DNA of 64,000 nt from Plenodomus lindquistii (Eukaryota; Ascomycota; Dothideomycetes; Pleosporales; Leptosphaeriaceae): contig JANUWI010000015.1 in assembly GCA_025504975.1 (NCBI GenBank), positions 930,001 through 994,000 of the forward strand. The letters run 5' to 3'. The position numbers and the translations under genes were made by a program. This document shows, piece by piece, positions 50,498 to 63,267 of this stretch. Within the stretch, counting starts at the first letter, position 1, and each line of letters opens with the position of its first letter. The notes under the pieces were generated by a model. The model was not told the origin of the DNA and ran no database searches. It was given only the letters and a program-made list of their open reading frames with translations.

Positions 50498-50960
50498 CTA
50501 CTCTTCTATAAACCTCTGTATATTCCTGCTTATCCATTTAAGATCATCTCCGTTCGCACCCCCACCAGCAATGTGCCCGCGAATACTGGGTATAACCCCC
50601 ATAGAGAAGTGCAGCATGACATCTGCCTCTGAGACGCCAAGCTCCTGGGTGAAGAGAGTATGCTGAGCTTTTACGCAGTCCATGTACTCCATCGTTTTGG
50701 GGAAGTCTAGCGTGTTGGAAGGGCTGGATGATTCGGCAACGACGACAATCTTGTAGTCACGGAGAACACCATTGGCATGCGTGAGTGTGTTGTCGATGCG
50801 GCCCCGGAAACGGGTATGTACCATAGCGATCTTGGTGTTTTGCGGGTTGATACTACACGCACGCTAGGCAGAATATCACCACTGTGGAAGCCGAAGTTCT
50901 TCAACTCGAAGAATCGGATCGAGTCCGGTGGATGTGGTACCATATCGAGATGGGTAACTC
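50498..50960 (-). pseudogene. Decayed alpha/beta-hydrolase (homoserine acetyltransferase-like) gene
   Basis: Read on the minus strand: an N-terminal IRFFELKNFGFHSGDILPSV in one frame; then NPQNTKIAMVHTRFRGRIDNTL in a second frame with no residues for the usual strand between; then AESSSPSNT..DFP..DCVKAQHTLFTQELGV; then a nucleophile-elbow remnant HFSMG. The last joins directly to a C-terminal GHIAGGGANGDDLKW..IQRFIEE, so the whole core between them is deleted. Compared with the family, at least three deletions and one frameshift are present. RIP is not the cause, since composition is normal. It lies right at the border of the AT-rich block. Confidence 0.7.
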
Positions 50961-50989
50961 TGGTACGAGATGTCAATAAGAAAGGCAAC

Positions 50990-51786
50990 GAGGAGTGGTG
51001 TACTTCTGTTCTTGATGGTGCGGGAGGTGAGTAATCGGAATGAAGCTACCGACTCGAGCCCCACCTAGTTTAACAAGTGGACCGCCCATGGCTCCACTGT
51101 CCTCTGCAGCAAAGCAATCGATGTACATCGATGCTGCCTACCCAGCTTGCCTCTACAAGAGGAGTCTTCGAAATTCAAGAGGTCTGGAAAGCGTGATCTC
51201 AATTGCAGTTTGCAGACAACGGTGAAAGAGGCTCTTCCAGCAAAGAGATCGCTATTCATCCCTATTCTGGTCAGCGACTCAACAACTCTTGTACTGTGAC
51301 GGGCTCATAAAGATAGCATTACAAGCAACTCCAGAATACATTCATGTCAAGTAAGCGCCGACGCTATGAACGCATCTGTGAAAATCACTTTGATATCAAT
51401 GATGACCTACTTCCATCACATCTGAGATCCACAGACTAGAAACATCCGAGCCAAGCTCCGCCTTATGCCAATGTTGATATCATACCCATGATCCTGAACG
51501 CCGCCAATGGACAATGCATTCAACTGTGAATAGAGGGATATAGAGAAGCGAAAGGTTCTGAACAACAGAACTTGTTTGAACAAAAGAGATTCAGTGAGGG
51601 TAGGGTATAGTTGGGTGATTGACGTCCGTCGAAAAGTGCTCAGAATACGCGGTTACTATACAGCATGGCCGCCATCCATGTCTCCTTGGGGGAGGTTTCG
51701 AATCAAATTTTTCGTCGAACTGTAAACTTGCGCTCCATGGCGGCCGCTGGAAGTGCGTCTGCGAATCGATCGCGGGCTGATTGCCG
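50990..51786. other. Intergenic DNA without a supportable gene
   Basis: Short frames only. A minus-strand stretch (about 51000-51130) reads MYIDCFAAEDSGAMGGPLV but has no continuation, so it is not called. The right part should include the 3' UTR of the next minus-strand gene. An inverted pair, atggccgccat at about 51664 and ccatggcggcc at about 51736, was noted without known role. Confidence 0.4.
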
Positions 51787-54700
51787 TTAGCTCTCTACAA
51801 TCTCAAAGAGAACAGATATATACATACTCTCTGCGGAATCAAATTGAATCAAGATGTCGTCATGTTCACCCGGGTATTCAATCTCATCCAAGCAGACAAA
51901 GCGTCTCTTGACGCCCGACCAGCCGGTCAGACGCCCTTCCTCTTTCTGCATTTTACCTTCACCTCGCCTCTCTTCCACAGGCAGCGCAAACTTGGCATCG
52001 ACAAGCTTGAGACCAAATTTGCCGCCTTTGTCGGACTTCTCGAACGTATCCATTGTCCTTAATTGAAAGTTCATGGCATCGGCGTGTGAAAAGTCCTCGA
52101 AAAAGGCAAGAAGTTGGACGATGTTGTCCTGCTGCACGATCTGAATACGGATGTTGTTCGCGGTCCATTGCTTGTAGATCGGAACCACCATGCGCCGACG
52201 AGAGATTGAAAATGTAAGGGCAATACTGCGCCATGTTAGTAGAGCCAAAAAAAAAAAAAGGCCGCCGCAACCTCAGGGGTATACGAACCCGTCGAACTTG
52301 ACAGCGAAACCGGTCACTGCGAGCTGGAATGTATGAAGGTCTTGGAATGAATTGAATGTTAGTCGCCTGATCGTCGATGCAGTCTTGAGCGTTTTGAGCA
52401 ATTCTGACAATGCATCGGGAACATCACGATCCGTCCTGCTCCCGTCGATGGCCACGGCAACATCTTGTTGCGGTTCACGCAAGAGCGTAAGTTCAGCAGC
52501 CCCATCATTTGGGAGGCGCACGAGTAGCTCCCCCGAACCTGTGAATAATCAGTACTGAACGCACAAGCTCGCCGTCGTTGTCAACTTACCCAAGTTCATG
52601 CGATCCGAGATGATGCCGGCGGTATGTCTGCACACAATCCTCAAGCTCTCACTCTTGATGGTGGGCGCAGATTCAAGGCCAGCAGCTTCAGGATCCACAT
52701 TCAAAACCTTCGCTTCTTGCCATTGCATCTTCTCAAGGATACGACTGCCTTGCTGGCTGAAACCCTCGGCCTGATCTGCGCTCTCGATATGGAATGCCTT
52801 TAGGGGCACCTGAGCGAATGCCACCTCACCGTCGTTCACATTCATGGAGGTGAATGTGCCAAAGAGATGGTTACGATCTTTGCTTTCTTTGAATACCAGA
52901 TGAACTGTGCACATCCGTGCTCGTTTGTCTGGTGATTCTTCTCTGAAGTGGAACCGTATCGCAGGAGCTTGGTCTTGTTCTGTGACGTACTCAAAGTTCA
53001 TGGGTTCCTGCTTCGTTCCCAGCTCATTGTTGACTAGACTGACTTGCTTGTATTGTTGTGCAGTCACTAATACCATTCGATATCCCCGATGCAGCTTCCT
53101 CTTGCCTGTGCCCTCGCTACTCCGTTCGATCCTCTGGAACACCATAAGCTTACATCCTGGGACACGCTCGGGAGGAAAGGCCGATGGGTTAGCTGGGTCC
53201 TTGTAGCTAGCTTCTTTCAGGTAAAGCTTGCATGCAAATCGCTCGTCCTGTCGTTCCCGTAGATCGGTCTCGACTCGATTCGTGTGATCGACGATGGACC
53301 AAAGGCTACGCATGTCGCCTTCGCTGAGCTCCAAAGTGAGCGCAAAGCCGTGCCGCAATTGGATAGTTATCTTTCGTGACTGTTTGTTCCAGTTCACATC
53401 CTTCCAGGCTATGTCTGATCCGTGACCAACCATGACATTGATGAGGTTGCTCTGACTACAGATGGCAAGTTTGACCTGGTACTGATCCTTTGGACGCAAT
53501 ATAGATATGACGGCCGGCATGGGTACGCGATCCGTGTTTGGATCATCAGTAGCGAGTGAAGCTTTCACAAACATTCTGAAATAGCAAAACTCGGCCTTGG
53601 TATCCGTTAAAGGTATATATTGCGACAGACTGATAGGGCCGGGTGTACCATCTCGACCGATATCAGCATTGAAGGGTCTGGTGGTCAGTACGCTTGCTGC
53701 GTCCGGAGCAAAAGTGGGATACTCCTCCCAAATGGCCTGATCTTGGCCCTGTATCAGGGCTTGTGTTGGAGGCATGCTATGATGCTTCTTCATGGACCCC
53801 ACAAGCATCTTCAAATAGTGTGTGATTGCAGTTTGTATTTCGAATGCGTCGGCGCTCGCAACATCGCCTGCCTGTCTCGCTGCCTGACCACCGGCTTCAG
53901 GTCCTCGAGCTCCATAGCCTTCTAGGGCTGGATGATTCGGCAAAACTTGACTCAGAATCCACCACACCTTGGCAAGATCAACATGAGGCTGCGTCAATCG
54001 CTCCTGGGGTGGTTGCCCGCTTTGTGACTGACTTCTGATCAGAGTTTCCATTCCTGCGCGGCCCTTTAGAAACCACCAGGTGGCGGCACGAATCCATTGG
54101 GACGGCGTGTGGCTATACATGTGGCCACCCAACTGTGCAGTGAGCTCAAAGATGCCTCGCATGTGTGTCACGCGCTCCGCAAAGTCTCTATAGGCAGTAT
54201 CATTCTGCATCTTTGTGTCAGAGCGACTCAGAGGGGCTGATAGTTGTGGAGCGACGTCTGGCCTCGATCTTGCGGTTGTAGGGGAACCATGAGTAGCTGC
54301 GGATACATGCTGGCTCTGAGTGTGTGATATGGGTTGCGGCTGCTGTGGGAGTTGAGGCTGTGGCTGTTGGGCTTGTGAAGAGGGGAGGTTTGAGGCTCGT
54401 TGGTCAGATCGCACAGGCATTGGGGGAGCAGTACCTTGGGTGAAGGCTGCGAAAGGTTGCTTGTCCCTGCTGTTGGACCGTATTCGCTGTATCGTAGCCG
54501 CGCTGACCGGCGATGAGGGGTCAGTACGCGCCGCAGGTGGTGAGCGTGTCTGTGAGGCAACGGAGGGGGCCGAGTATTGTGAAGACGCGGACGAGGCCGG
54601 TCGTCCATCTGACTCTGCGGTATAGGGCGCAGGCTGCACAGGCCTGCGGCCGGGGGATGGTCCGCGGGCCCTCGATCGATAGGGGTCGTCGGCTTCCAGC

Positions 54701-55992
54701 GAGCGTATGGGCGATGATCGCGGGGGGTCAAAGTAGGCGCCGCCGTGTGGCGGAGAGCGCCCAGTGTTTGGAGTAACGTAGGTCGATGGAGGGCTTCCGG
54801 GGTGCACTGGGTCTGTGGAAATGGAAGAGCTCGAGTCCGAGTCGCGCTTGGTGCCTGATGCTGCCCGCTGCGCTGCTGCTTGTAGCGCTCTGCCCTCCTC
54901 GGTCCTCATCCTCTGCTTGACCCTCGCGGCGAATGAGTTCTCTTCGGTGGGTTCGCTCTGGAGATAGCGTTCTGCGAGCGCAGCGTTGCCGTCGATGGGC
55001 GAAACACCGTCCTGCTCCACGAGGCGCATCTCAGGCAGCCGCGGCGGCAGGTCGGGGAGCGTAGGGGCCTGGCCACTGTCGGCGAGGCTCTGGAAGCCAG
55101 TCTGGGTGCGCGAAATGGGCTTTGGCCTGAAGGTGTCGTCCTCCTCGGCCGTGGGCGGCAGGACGGGCGTCATGCGCTGGGCCACGGGCGACAGATTGTC
55201 CGAGTCCTGTGAGTACGAGGATTCGACGCTCGGGCGACGTGCACTCGTGGTATCGAGATCGAGCTGGTCGAAGCCCGTGGGTGCTCGGGCAAGGCCTCGC
55301 GGGCGTTCGCCTAAGCCCATTGGGCCCATGCGCTGCGGGGGCGGGGGCGTGGGTTGTGCGTGCGAGTTGATGTGGCCCATTTGCATCTTCTGCCCCAGGG
55401 GCGGGGACATCTCGCCCGGGTTGGTGAGGGTGCGGGTCAGGCTGTTGCGCTGCTCCGTCTGCGAGGGGGTGCGGGCGATGCCGTTGGTGTGCACGCCCAG
55501 ATTGGTGTCGTCCTGGGGCTTCTGGGGCTGGAGCGGGCGGGCGGCGGGGATGGCAGCGGCCTGCTTCTGCTTCTCCCGTGAGACGATGATGGAGGGATCC
55601 TCGCACTCGTCGCCGCCGTGGCCGATGATGTCGGGCATGGTGCGCACAAAGCCCACGCTGAGGCCCTTTTTGCGCGTGCCCGTCTTCAAGCCGCCCGGGC
55701 CTGGGCTCCTCGCAACGGCGGCCGCGCCCGCAAGAATCTCCTGGGCGCCCGGCCAGCGCTGGGCTCGGGCGACATCGATGCGGGGCTTGGCAAAGGCGGC
55801 GAGGGCGTCCCTCTGCTGCTGGGCGCGGTCGGTCGAGGGCTTGAGGAAGTCGTCGAGGTCGTCCGGGTCCTGCACTTTGGCAGGCTTGGGCGCGGGGGCA
55901 TCGTCGGTCGCGTTCGTCTTGTCGAAGATCTTGGTCCGCCAGCGGCTCGTCTTTGAGAATAGTTTGCTCGTCGTGTCCTGGGCGTCGACCAT
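51787..55992 (-). CDS. Large conserved-type fungal protein of unknown function (1363 aa, 3 exons)
   Basis: Exons are 55992-52590, 52538-52289 and 52225-51787 (4092 nt with stop). Introns are 51 bp (gtaag..ctgat..cag) and 63 bp (gttcgt..ctaac..cag), and both keep frame. The start is the ATG at 55992 in good context (caccATGG); the open frame extends upstream but is GC-repeat sequence. The N-terminal half (to about residue 600) is Pro/Ser/Gln-rich and disordered, with SP and polyQ-like tracts. From about 600 it is globular, starting near FAERVTHMRGIFELTAQLGGHMYSH. I do not recognise a named domain; no signal peptide or membrane segment was seen. It is transcribed divergently from the gene at 58769. 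Confidence 0.88.
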
Positions 55993-58768
55993 GGTGCTGC
56001 CGGCAGACTGGACAGGGTGCTGTGTCCGCCGGTCGGGTGTCGATGGCGGGCAAGGCAGGGCAGGGCAGGGCGAGGGAGGGGGTCGCTGTGACGACAACGG
56101 GCTGCGGGTAGGGCGTCGTTGCAGTCGGGAGATGCTCGCGTGCCTGGCTTGGTGACGGCGGCGGCGGCGGCGGCGGCGGTGGTGGTATGTATCGGGGTGC
56201 GCAATTGGCTGCAGTACTCAGGGCAGCAGCAGGTGGGGGTGGTGGTGGTCGAGGACGAGGCCACATGCAATCCAATGCCTGGGCCTGCGGCGTGGATGTC
56301 GAGGGCAGAGCAGAGGGAACACGCTCAGGCAAGCAAACACGCTGACGCCCGCTCAGCCAGGCCAGGGACCACGGCGACGACACGCTAACACTAGCTGCTT
56401 CTTGTTGTGGCTGCAGAGTACGAAGTAGTCCTCTAGGCTGGCACTGCGCACTATAGTACGCGTATTACATAGGCTGCGCCTGCACGTCAGACAGACTATG
56501 GATAGAGAGATTGCTTGCAACTTGCCGTCTTGAATGTCACCCACGCCCGCACACGCACACGTGGAAAAGGAGAAGACACATGTCGGTCGCTCTCGAAACT
56601 TGACAGACCAGCAGGGCCCTGGTTGCAGCGTCTCGTGTTCGTATGTAACACCGCCCAACGCATACAGTACCCTGCCACCCTGCCCCCACATCTCACGGCG
56701 GCGGCGGCGGCGGCGGGTCCTCCACGCGCCTTTGATGGGAACCGGCAGCCTTACCGTCGTTCCCTCTACAGGTACGCTATGCCACGCCTCGCCCACCACT
56801 CGACATGGCTCTGAAGAAGCGCCGCATCGCCAGCTTGGCCATGAGAGTCAGACTGTGCCATGGTGTGCCATGGGCCGCGCATTGCAGGCACCGCCGGCGC
56901 AATCTTACGAGCCTTGCAGCGGCTCACCCACCACCGAAGCACAACGTTTCCGATCAACCATGGCCGTTTCCGAATTGATGAGGATCTGCCCCATCCCAAC
57001 GTCGCCCATGATAAGGCACGAAGCAGGGGTTGCAGCACGACCTCTGCTCCACCTTTTGCAATGCCCATACACACCATGTATAGTACACAGTAATCAACAA
57101 TCCCAATCCCAATCCTTTGCCCAGCTTCAAGGCTGGTTCATTGCAATCTTCTCCCGAGGAATGGCCACTCTAGTCCCGTCATGGGCTAGCATCCGCCGAC
57201 GTCAAATTACAACCGGTGAGAATTCAACATTGTGTGTTGGTGGCGTAGTCATTCCTCCCAACTCGCTTGCCATGCTTACTGCACTCTTTATATCATCTCA
57301 CCCGGTTACTCTGCCTACCGTCCACGCCCTGATACGAGGCTGCTCAAATTTCGATTGCGACCTTTCCAACGGCTTTTTCACCCATGATATGGCTTCGTAC
57401 CTTGCAATGCCCAGAGAAACGTCAGACTCTTTGCCATCAACGCGGTCCTGTCCATGGGCACATCTCGGCCTAGCACAATTGAGCGATGTAGGAGTGTGCG
57501 TTACAAATGTGTACTTGACCGGTGCCTTGAGCTCCAAGTCGTGAATCTGTAGCACAATGTCTCCATGGGAAGAGCTCGTTGTGGTCATGGTTTGTGACGT
57601 CACAATCTCAGACACTGGAGGCTATCTTGTCAATCTAGATGTACAGTCTTATAGTCCCGCAACAACCACATTGATAATGTGTCCTGGACTCCTACAAGAA
57701 GCAAGTGTGATGCAGTGGTCGTCGCACTGCAGAATGCTCTAGTCCAAGGCGGGCGATGCTCGTAGGCTGGCACGGGTGACTATGCTGAGACATATTGACG
57801 GCTGTTGGTGACGGTTAGTAAGCCAAGAGTACATGGCCAGTGTCGCCAGGGACAGAGTATGTAGAGTACTTGTATACTTGTAGCTGGAGGTACAAAGACT
57901 GGCTTCACATGACTGAGAGGCGATGCGGTGCGTGCCGAACGGGACGAGCGGGAGATGGAAGGGGTGGAAGGGGTGGAAGAAGAGGGGTTGGTCGCCCATG
58001 AGTGGAGCGCCATGCACGATCAGACGAGGAGCACGAACGGGTTGGAATTCGAGGGCGAGGGCGCCAGGTGAGTGGACAGGGTCAACGGTCACATCCCTGT
58101 TGTCCAGCGAATGAGATGGAGGTGCTGCAAGCCATTTCGACATTGTGCACGGTAGTTTGCTCACTAGGCCAGAGTCCCTCTGGAGTCTGGGCAGAGACTT
58201 GAAGCTGCATCGCTCGACTGGCCGCGCCGATAACAGGTGTGCCAGTCCAGTGAGTGTTGAGTGTTGGAGGCCAGTTCTGCGCCCAGCCCTGCCCACGCAT
58301 CGACACATTGCGCAAGCGACTGCCTCCTTTGCACGCCCAACCACCCCCCTCCCCCCTCCCAACTCCCTCTCGACCTCTCGACGCCGCCGCCCTCGTGCAC
58401 TCATTCACCGTCGGCCCCATCGCCCCCCCTAGCACTCTTCTCGACAGTCACCCGGCCATCCCCGCCAACTGCTGGTGCTGCTGCTGCTGCTGCAACGACT
58501 CGCTTGGCGCAGTGGATCCCAGGCAGGCTGCCTGCGTCACGTCACTGCACCGACTGCCCATCGCTGCCCGGAAAGCTGCATACGGGCCACGACCACCGCA
58601 CGCCTCGACGACACGCCCACCCGCGACGAGGGACGCGCGACCTCGTATGCGCATGCAAGACACTCCCGCCCGTTTGCGCTCCCCGGGCATGGCGCCCTCG
58701 TAGCCCCGACTCACCACGCATCGCCCACACCACAGCCGCTGGCCCACCGGCGCGCGCAGGCGGCCAAA
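55993..58768. promoter_or_regulatory. 2.8-kb divergent intergenic region with triplet repeats
   Basis: This separates two divergent large genes and should hold both promoters and 5' leaders. CGG-type runs are at about 56156-56186 and 56696-56716, and a TGC run is at about 58476-58493. A 336-codon open frame (56534-57544 plus) and a 221-codon one (57739-58404 minus) exist. Both are low-complexity, lack domains and sit in GC-rich DNA where long frames arise by chance, so they are not called as genes. Confidence 0.45.
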
Positions 58769-61700
58769 ATGGCACAGTCGGCGCCCAGCCCGTACACGCT
58801 GCTCGACGAGTCGTTCCGCGCCTCGCCCTCGCTCCGCCAGTCCAAGCAGCTGCCCCGTCGCAGCGACGAGCACCGCACCTTTTCGCGCACCGCCGCACCG
58901 CTGCGCCGCGACCTGTCCTACACGACCGCCACCACGGACAATGACTACGAGTCGGTCCCCAGTCGCCAGCCCACGCCTCTAGTCTCGCCTGGCGTGCTCG
59001 GTCGCGCAGAGAGCGGCCTGCCCCCGACGCCGCCCACCGTCTCGCAGGACGGCCAGCCCACGCACGCCTTGGAGCTGCCGCCCCATGCCGACAGCGTCAG
59101 GAACTCGCTCATGTCCACCAAGTCGGCGCTCAGCACTCCCGTCAACGCTCGCAGCCCGCCCACGCCCGACCCCAGCCCGCCACGCACCAAAGCCTCTTCG
59201 CAGTCCTCCCAGCCTTCGCAGCCCTCCGCGGCTGAGCGCCCGCCCATGTTCGCCCATCCCTCGTCGCGTGCCGAGTCATTCCGCACCGCGCGCGAAGACC
59301 TCTCCTCCAACCCAGACAGCGCATCCGAGACGCCGGTGCTGGGCGATCGCCTGAGCACCGTCCAGGAGGACCGCGGGTTGGGTCTGGCATTTGAGCATGA
59401 GCCTCAACATGAGCACGGCCACATGCGCGAGCGGGCGCGTGTGCCTGAAGAGGACGACGTCACGCCCACCAACAGGAAAGGGCCGTATTTCGAGCCTGCG
59501 CTGGACGCGGATGCCACGGCCGGTGCTGAAGAGGACAAGGAGTCCCCGGCACAGGAGACAATACCAGATCGGGAGTGGAACACAGACCTCATGCGCAACG
59601 TGACAGTTCGCCGGAAGCGTAACTCCAAGTCATCGCCGCTGAAGGACTCCCGCTCGTCGCCGCGCAAGGAACCCGTCTCGACACCAACCGCCGAGAACGC
59701 CATGTCTTCGCCCGCCAAGGCTCCCAGGTCTTTACGGCGCGAGGACGTCACGTCGTCTCCACGTAAAAGTGCGCTCCCCGCCGTGGTCATTGTCGAGAGG
59801 GGCTCGCCCACGCCCAGCACGCACACTAGGCGGACGTCCGCGCTGCGTGAGCGTGTCGAGGCCAGCAACAACAGCCCCGTCACTCCATCCATCGAGAACT
59901 TTGCGCAGTCGATTGGCTGGCCAACCGAGAACAAGGACGCGGCGAGACCAGCACCCCGCGATGCCACCAGTAAGCGCATGTCAACCGCATCGACGACGTC
60001 GACCATGGTAGAAGCCATGGTCATTTCCACGCCACCGCGGAGGCATCAGACGCTGCGTCACTCGGGCAAAAACATGGCCTACCGAAGAGATGTCAGCTCA
60101 CCCGCAGAGTTCGGCTCTGACTCGCACTCCAGCCGCACCTCTGTAAATCTCGATGACGTTCCACTGCATCGCTTAGTCCACAAGAGGCTCAGCGTCGCTG
60201 ACCGACAAAAGAGGATCAGTACTGACTCGGGCCCGCTGGCCTATGAGCGTTCTTTGGGCTACGAGCGCAACATGTCTCCGGCCTTGTCGATGCGCAGTAC
60301 CAGAACCATGGACAGTTCGCGGCACACAATCGCACACCAGGAGTCGGTGCGTCGAGTCCTGCAACCAGCTGCAGACATACTGAGCAGATCAAGCATAGTG
60401 GGTCGGCCTCAGCCGTTTGCTACAAGCTACCACAGGCGCAATACTTCCGCGCCTGAATCTGTACGGGAGAGGGTAGTCAACCCCGGACCGAGGAACTTCT
60501 CCCAGCTCTCTCCGCCCCCACAAAGTCCGCCAATCGAAGAGTCCACCCTCATCGCGTCCCAACAGCTGAAGCGGCCAGTCACGCCCACTTTGTCACCAAA
60601 ACCACATCTCACAACGCCTGCATCACGGAAACAAGATCGGAGCCGGCGACCCGTCTCAGAGGCCAGAAGCCTAGCCGACACTAACAAGACCCTCCCAGAT
60701 CTTCCCATTCGCGAAAAGACAGAGGCAGCCGCTCGGGATGCTGTTGTAGCTACGAGTGCGCCTGTTGAGGATAGGCCTGTGCCGTCTGGTCTGATGGATA
60801 GAGTCCGACGTCTGGTCGCAGACCATGAGGGCACTGAGGAGTCCACGTTGATTCCAGCTGCCAGCGACTTTCCCGCTTCTCCCGAACACCTGAATGACTT
60901 CTCGCCACTCCAGGACTTGTCGCCGCCTATGCGGCGAGGCTCCCGTCCGCTACGGGGCCGTCCTGGCGAGCAAAGGTGGAGTATGTATAGCCAAGATCGA
61001 TCGTCTGTGTCGCCAGACATCCCCGTACGTCCTAGTCTGGACCGTATCTCAACAGAGGAGATGTCTCACCGAAGCCAGGAGTGGCGTCGACGTTCTGTGG
61101 AGAACGGAAGGGTCAGTTTCGACTTATCTACGGTACACAGCGAGGAACATGCCGACGCACGGCATCTGTACGCACAAGGAACGCCCTTCTCGCAGATGTC
61201 TGACACGCTGGAAGTTAGTGAGGCCACAGCCGTGAGCATCTATCCACACAACAACCACTCGCTGTTGGTGGTACAGCAAGTGCCCCGTAGCAATTCGCTA
61301 CTGCCTGATTCAGCGCTGCTTACAGAAGAAGCATTCTTCCCGGCCGAAGACCCTCGCGATGTACAAGCAACTCCAACACCGCCCTTCGTCGATGCTAGCG
61401 AGGGACCTGAGGACAAGCTTCCACAGCCAATCTTAAACGTTGAGCCTTCTACACCACCCATAAACCAGGATCCGTTGCAACCTGGTGGTGTGGATACACC
61501 ACTGCAGAACCCAAGACCTCCTCCTGAGCCTCCTGTGATCATGTTCATCCCACCCACGCCTGCCGAAGAACTCGAGCGCGAACTTGTGCCTGGTCCACCC
61601 AAACGCTCCGAGTCTAACCCGCAACGCCAGCCCCAGCGCCGCTCTAGAATTGTCCAGCGTGCGCGCCGTTACTCTGACAATCTCATCACTCCACTCCTTG

Positions 61701-62400
61701 CTCGAGCATCTATCAGTCGGCGTCGACCTGCCAGCGACCCTAATGCTGAACCACATCGCATTCCCCGCGTTCCCAGTGTCAATGAGGATGATGGCACTCT
61801 GCACCCATTCTGGCGCCCGCGTGGTTTCTGGGATGGCTTTGAAGATAGTGATGACGAGAGTGATGGAGATGATGCTCTTCCTAGCGGCGGAGACACCAGC
61901 GACATTGAGGATGACGAACCAGCTGCCCCGTCGAGGCGAGCTTCGACTCTAAAGGGAAAATTGACAAGTGGCCTTCGCGGGTCTGGCGGCTTCTTGATCG
62001 GAAACTCTCTAGGTGTTGAGCGCCACGGTACTAATCGGCGTCGTCACAATATCACGCTGCCGGCTCATTTCCCCAAGTCACCCCGTACCTCGAACGATCC
62101 CTCTGCGCCAAAAGTGCTCAAGTCCCCAACACAGGTCCTTGGTGCTCATGGAGGTGGCGGTATCTCCAAACGCCGATCGAGCAATAGCTTACGTTCCAAC
62201 ATGTCATACGAAGCCCCTGGAGACGTGCTTCCTGGCGCCAGGGTCGCAGTCTTCCGGGTATTAGGAAGTATCAAGTCCAATACATCGGGCTGACTGGCGT
62301 GAAAGAGAACTTCAAGGAGCGAAGAGCAGAGAAGAGGAGGAACAAGCTTCGCAAGAGCATTGGATCAAGGTACTACGTGGAGCCTGTTGTGACTGCCTGA
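58769..62400 (+). CDS. Ser/Pro-rich, largely disordered fungal protein (about 1190 aa)
   Basis: The start is the ATG at 58769 (ccaaaATGG; MAQSAPSPYTLLDESF). The frame stays open without intron to TGA at 62291-62293 (1174 aa). I infer that a short intron within about 62203-62268 shifts to the next frame. That frame reads YQVQYIGLTGVKENFKE (62269-62319), then AEKRRNKLRKSIGSRYYVEP, and stops at 62398-62400. It is basic and protein-like, so it is probably the true C-terminus. The exact splice sites are uncertain; a 62-bp option is 62203-62264. Most of the protein is Ser/Pro/Arg-rich with many SP/TP sites. Conserved-looking parts are a FWRPRGFWDGFEDSDDE acidic motif at about 1022-1038 and the C-terminus. 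Function is unknown. Confidence 0.82.
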
Positions 62401-62424
62401 TCACAATCGACAGAGACCTTAAGC

Positions 62425-63014
62425 TCAAAGCTCGTTGAGCCTCTCGTCAAACCATTTCACGACCCTCGTACGCGGGTCTCGCATATACCCATCTACAGCC
62501 TTCTGGATATCAACACCGTAATGCCTGCGCCACGCAGCGACTGTAACATCATATAACCGAATATTTAATCTGCCGATATACCACTTTACGACTTTACGCC
62601 TGCTATTTCGATTTCATCTAGCGCATCTGCTGTCTTGGGTGGTTTCGGACTTTTGCTTTCACTGGCGCTGGATTGCCCATGTACATGAACATTACTCTCC
62701 TGCACCTGTACATTACTAGCTCGTCGTCCATCTTCCCCGTTGGCTTGAAGACATCACACAGCACGTTGCTTACAGATCTCTTGGGAATTATGGTCAGCAT
62801 ATTTAGGAATCGCAATCAATTCACACAAGTTCAACAAGATTTTGCTTTCCGGCGCTGCTAACACAGTGAGTGCACGAGCGCCATCGTTCGTCACGGGCTT
62901 TTTAATAAACCTGAGTAGACGATCCAATATAAGATGAGTAGCAATCACCTGTCTCCAGCGCGACTTCCAAGGTGACAAGATCACACTTACTGCAGATACG
63001 AAGGAGCTCGTATC
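62425..63014 (-). CDS. C-terminal exons of an unidentified minus-strand gene, probably a fragment
   Basis: Three exons can be joined in frame: 62948-62760 (63 codons, starting VIATHLILDRLLRFIKKPV), 62699-62590 (ESNVHVHGQS..ADALDEIEIAGVK) and 62524-62425 (HYGVDIQKAVDGYMRDP..VVKWFDERLNEL, stop). Introns are 60 and 65 bp. A further exon to about 63014 (TSSFVSA) is suggested by a gtaagt donor at 62990. Beyond that the frame is lost in an AT-rich patch (about 63030-63075), and no start codon was found. Family not recognised. It may be a truncated gene or one with more 5' introns. Confidence 0.5.
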
Positions 63015-63267
63015 TATGTAGTTTCCAAGTCACAGTTTTTATCATAAACTTCTTATATTTAATTATTTAGGAAATAGGCAACGGGCAATATGAGTGGGGT
63101 ATATTTCAATGATGGGGCACGAATAGTAGCTAGACCTGGTGCCATAGCGTGGCTTCTGACGTCAATTCCCCGCTCTCGACACTTCTCCATTGGGTAGTCG
63201 AGTCCCTATCACTCCAGATCATCGGCATATAGTTCACGAACTTCATCAAATAATGCCACGACCCGAC
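63015..63267. other. Intergenic region before the cupin gene
   Basis: An AT-rich patch at about 63030-63075 is followed by normal DNA. It should contain the cupin gene promoter. No further feature seen. Confidence 0.4.

Noticed and set aside
55031..56383. 450-codon open frame on the minus strand
   Set aside because: It is an Arg/Pro/Ala-rich shadow of the disordered N-terminus of the 51787-55992 gene in another frame.
56534..57544. 336-codon open frame
   Set aside because: It has low-complexity content, no domain and no conserved-looking segment, and lies in a GC-rich spacer where long open frames are expected by chance.
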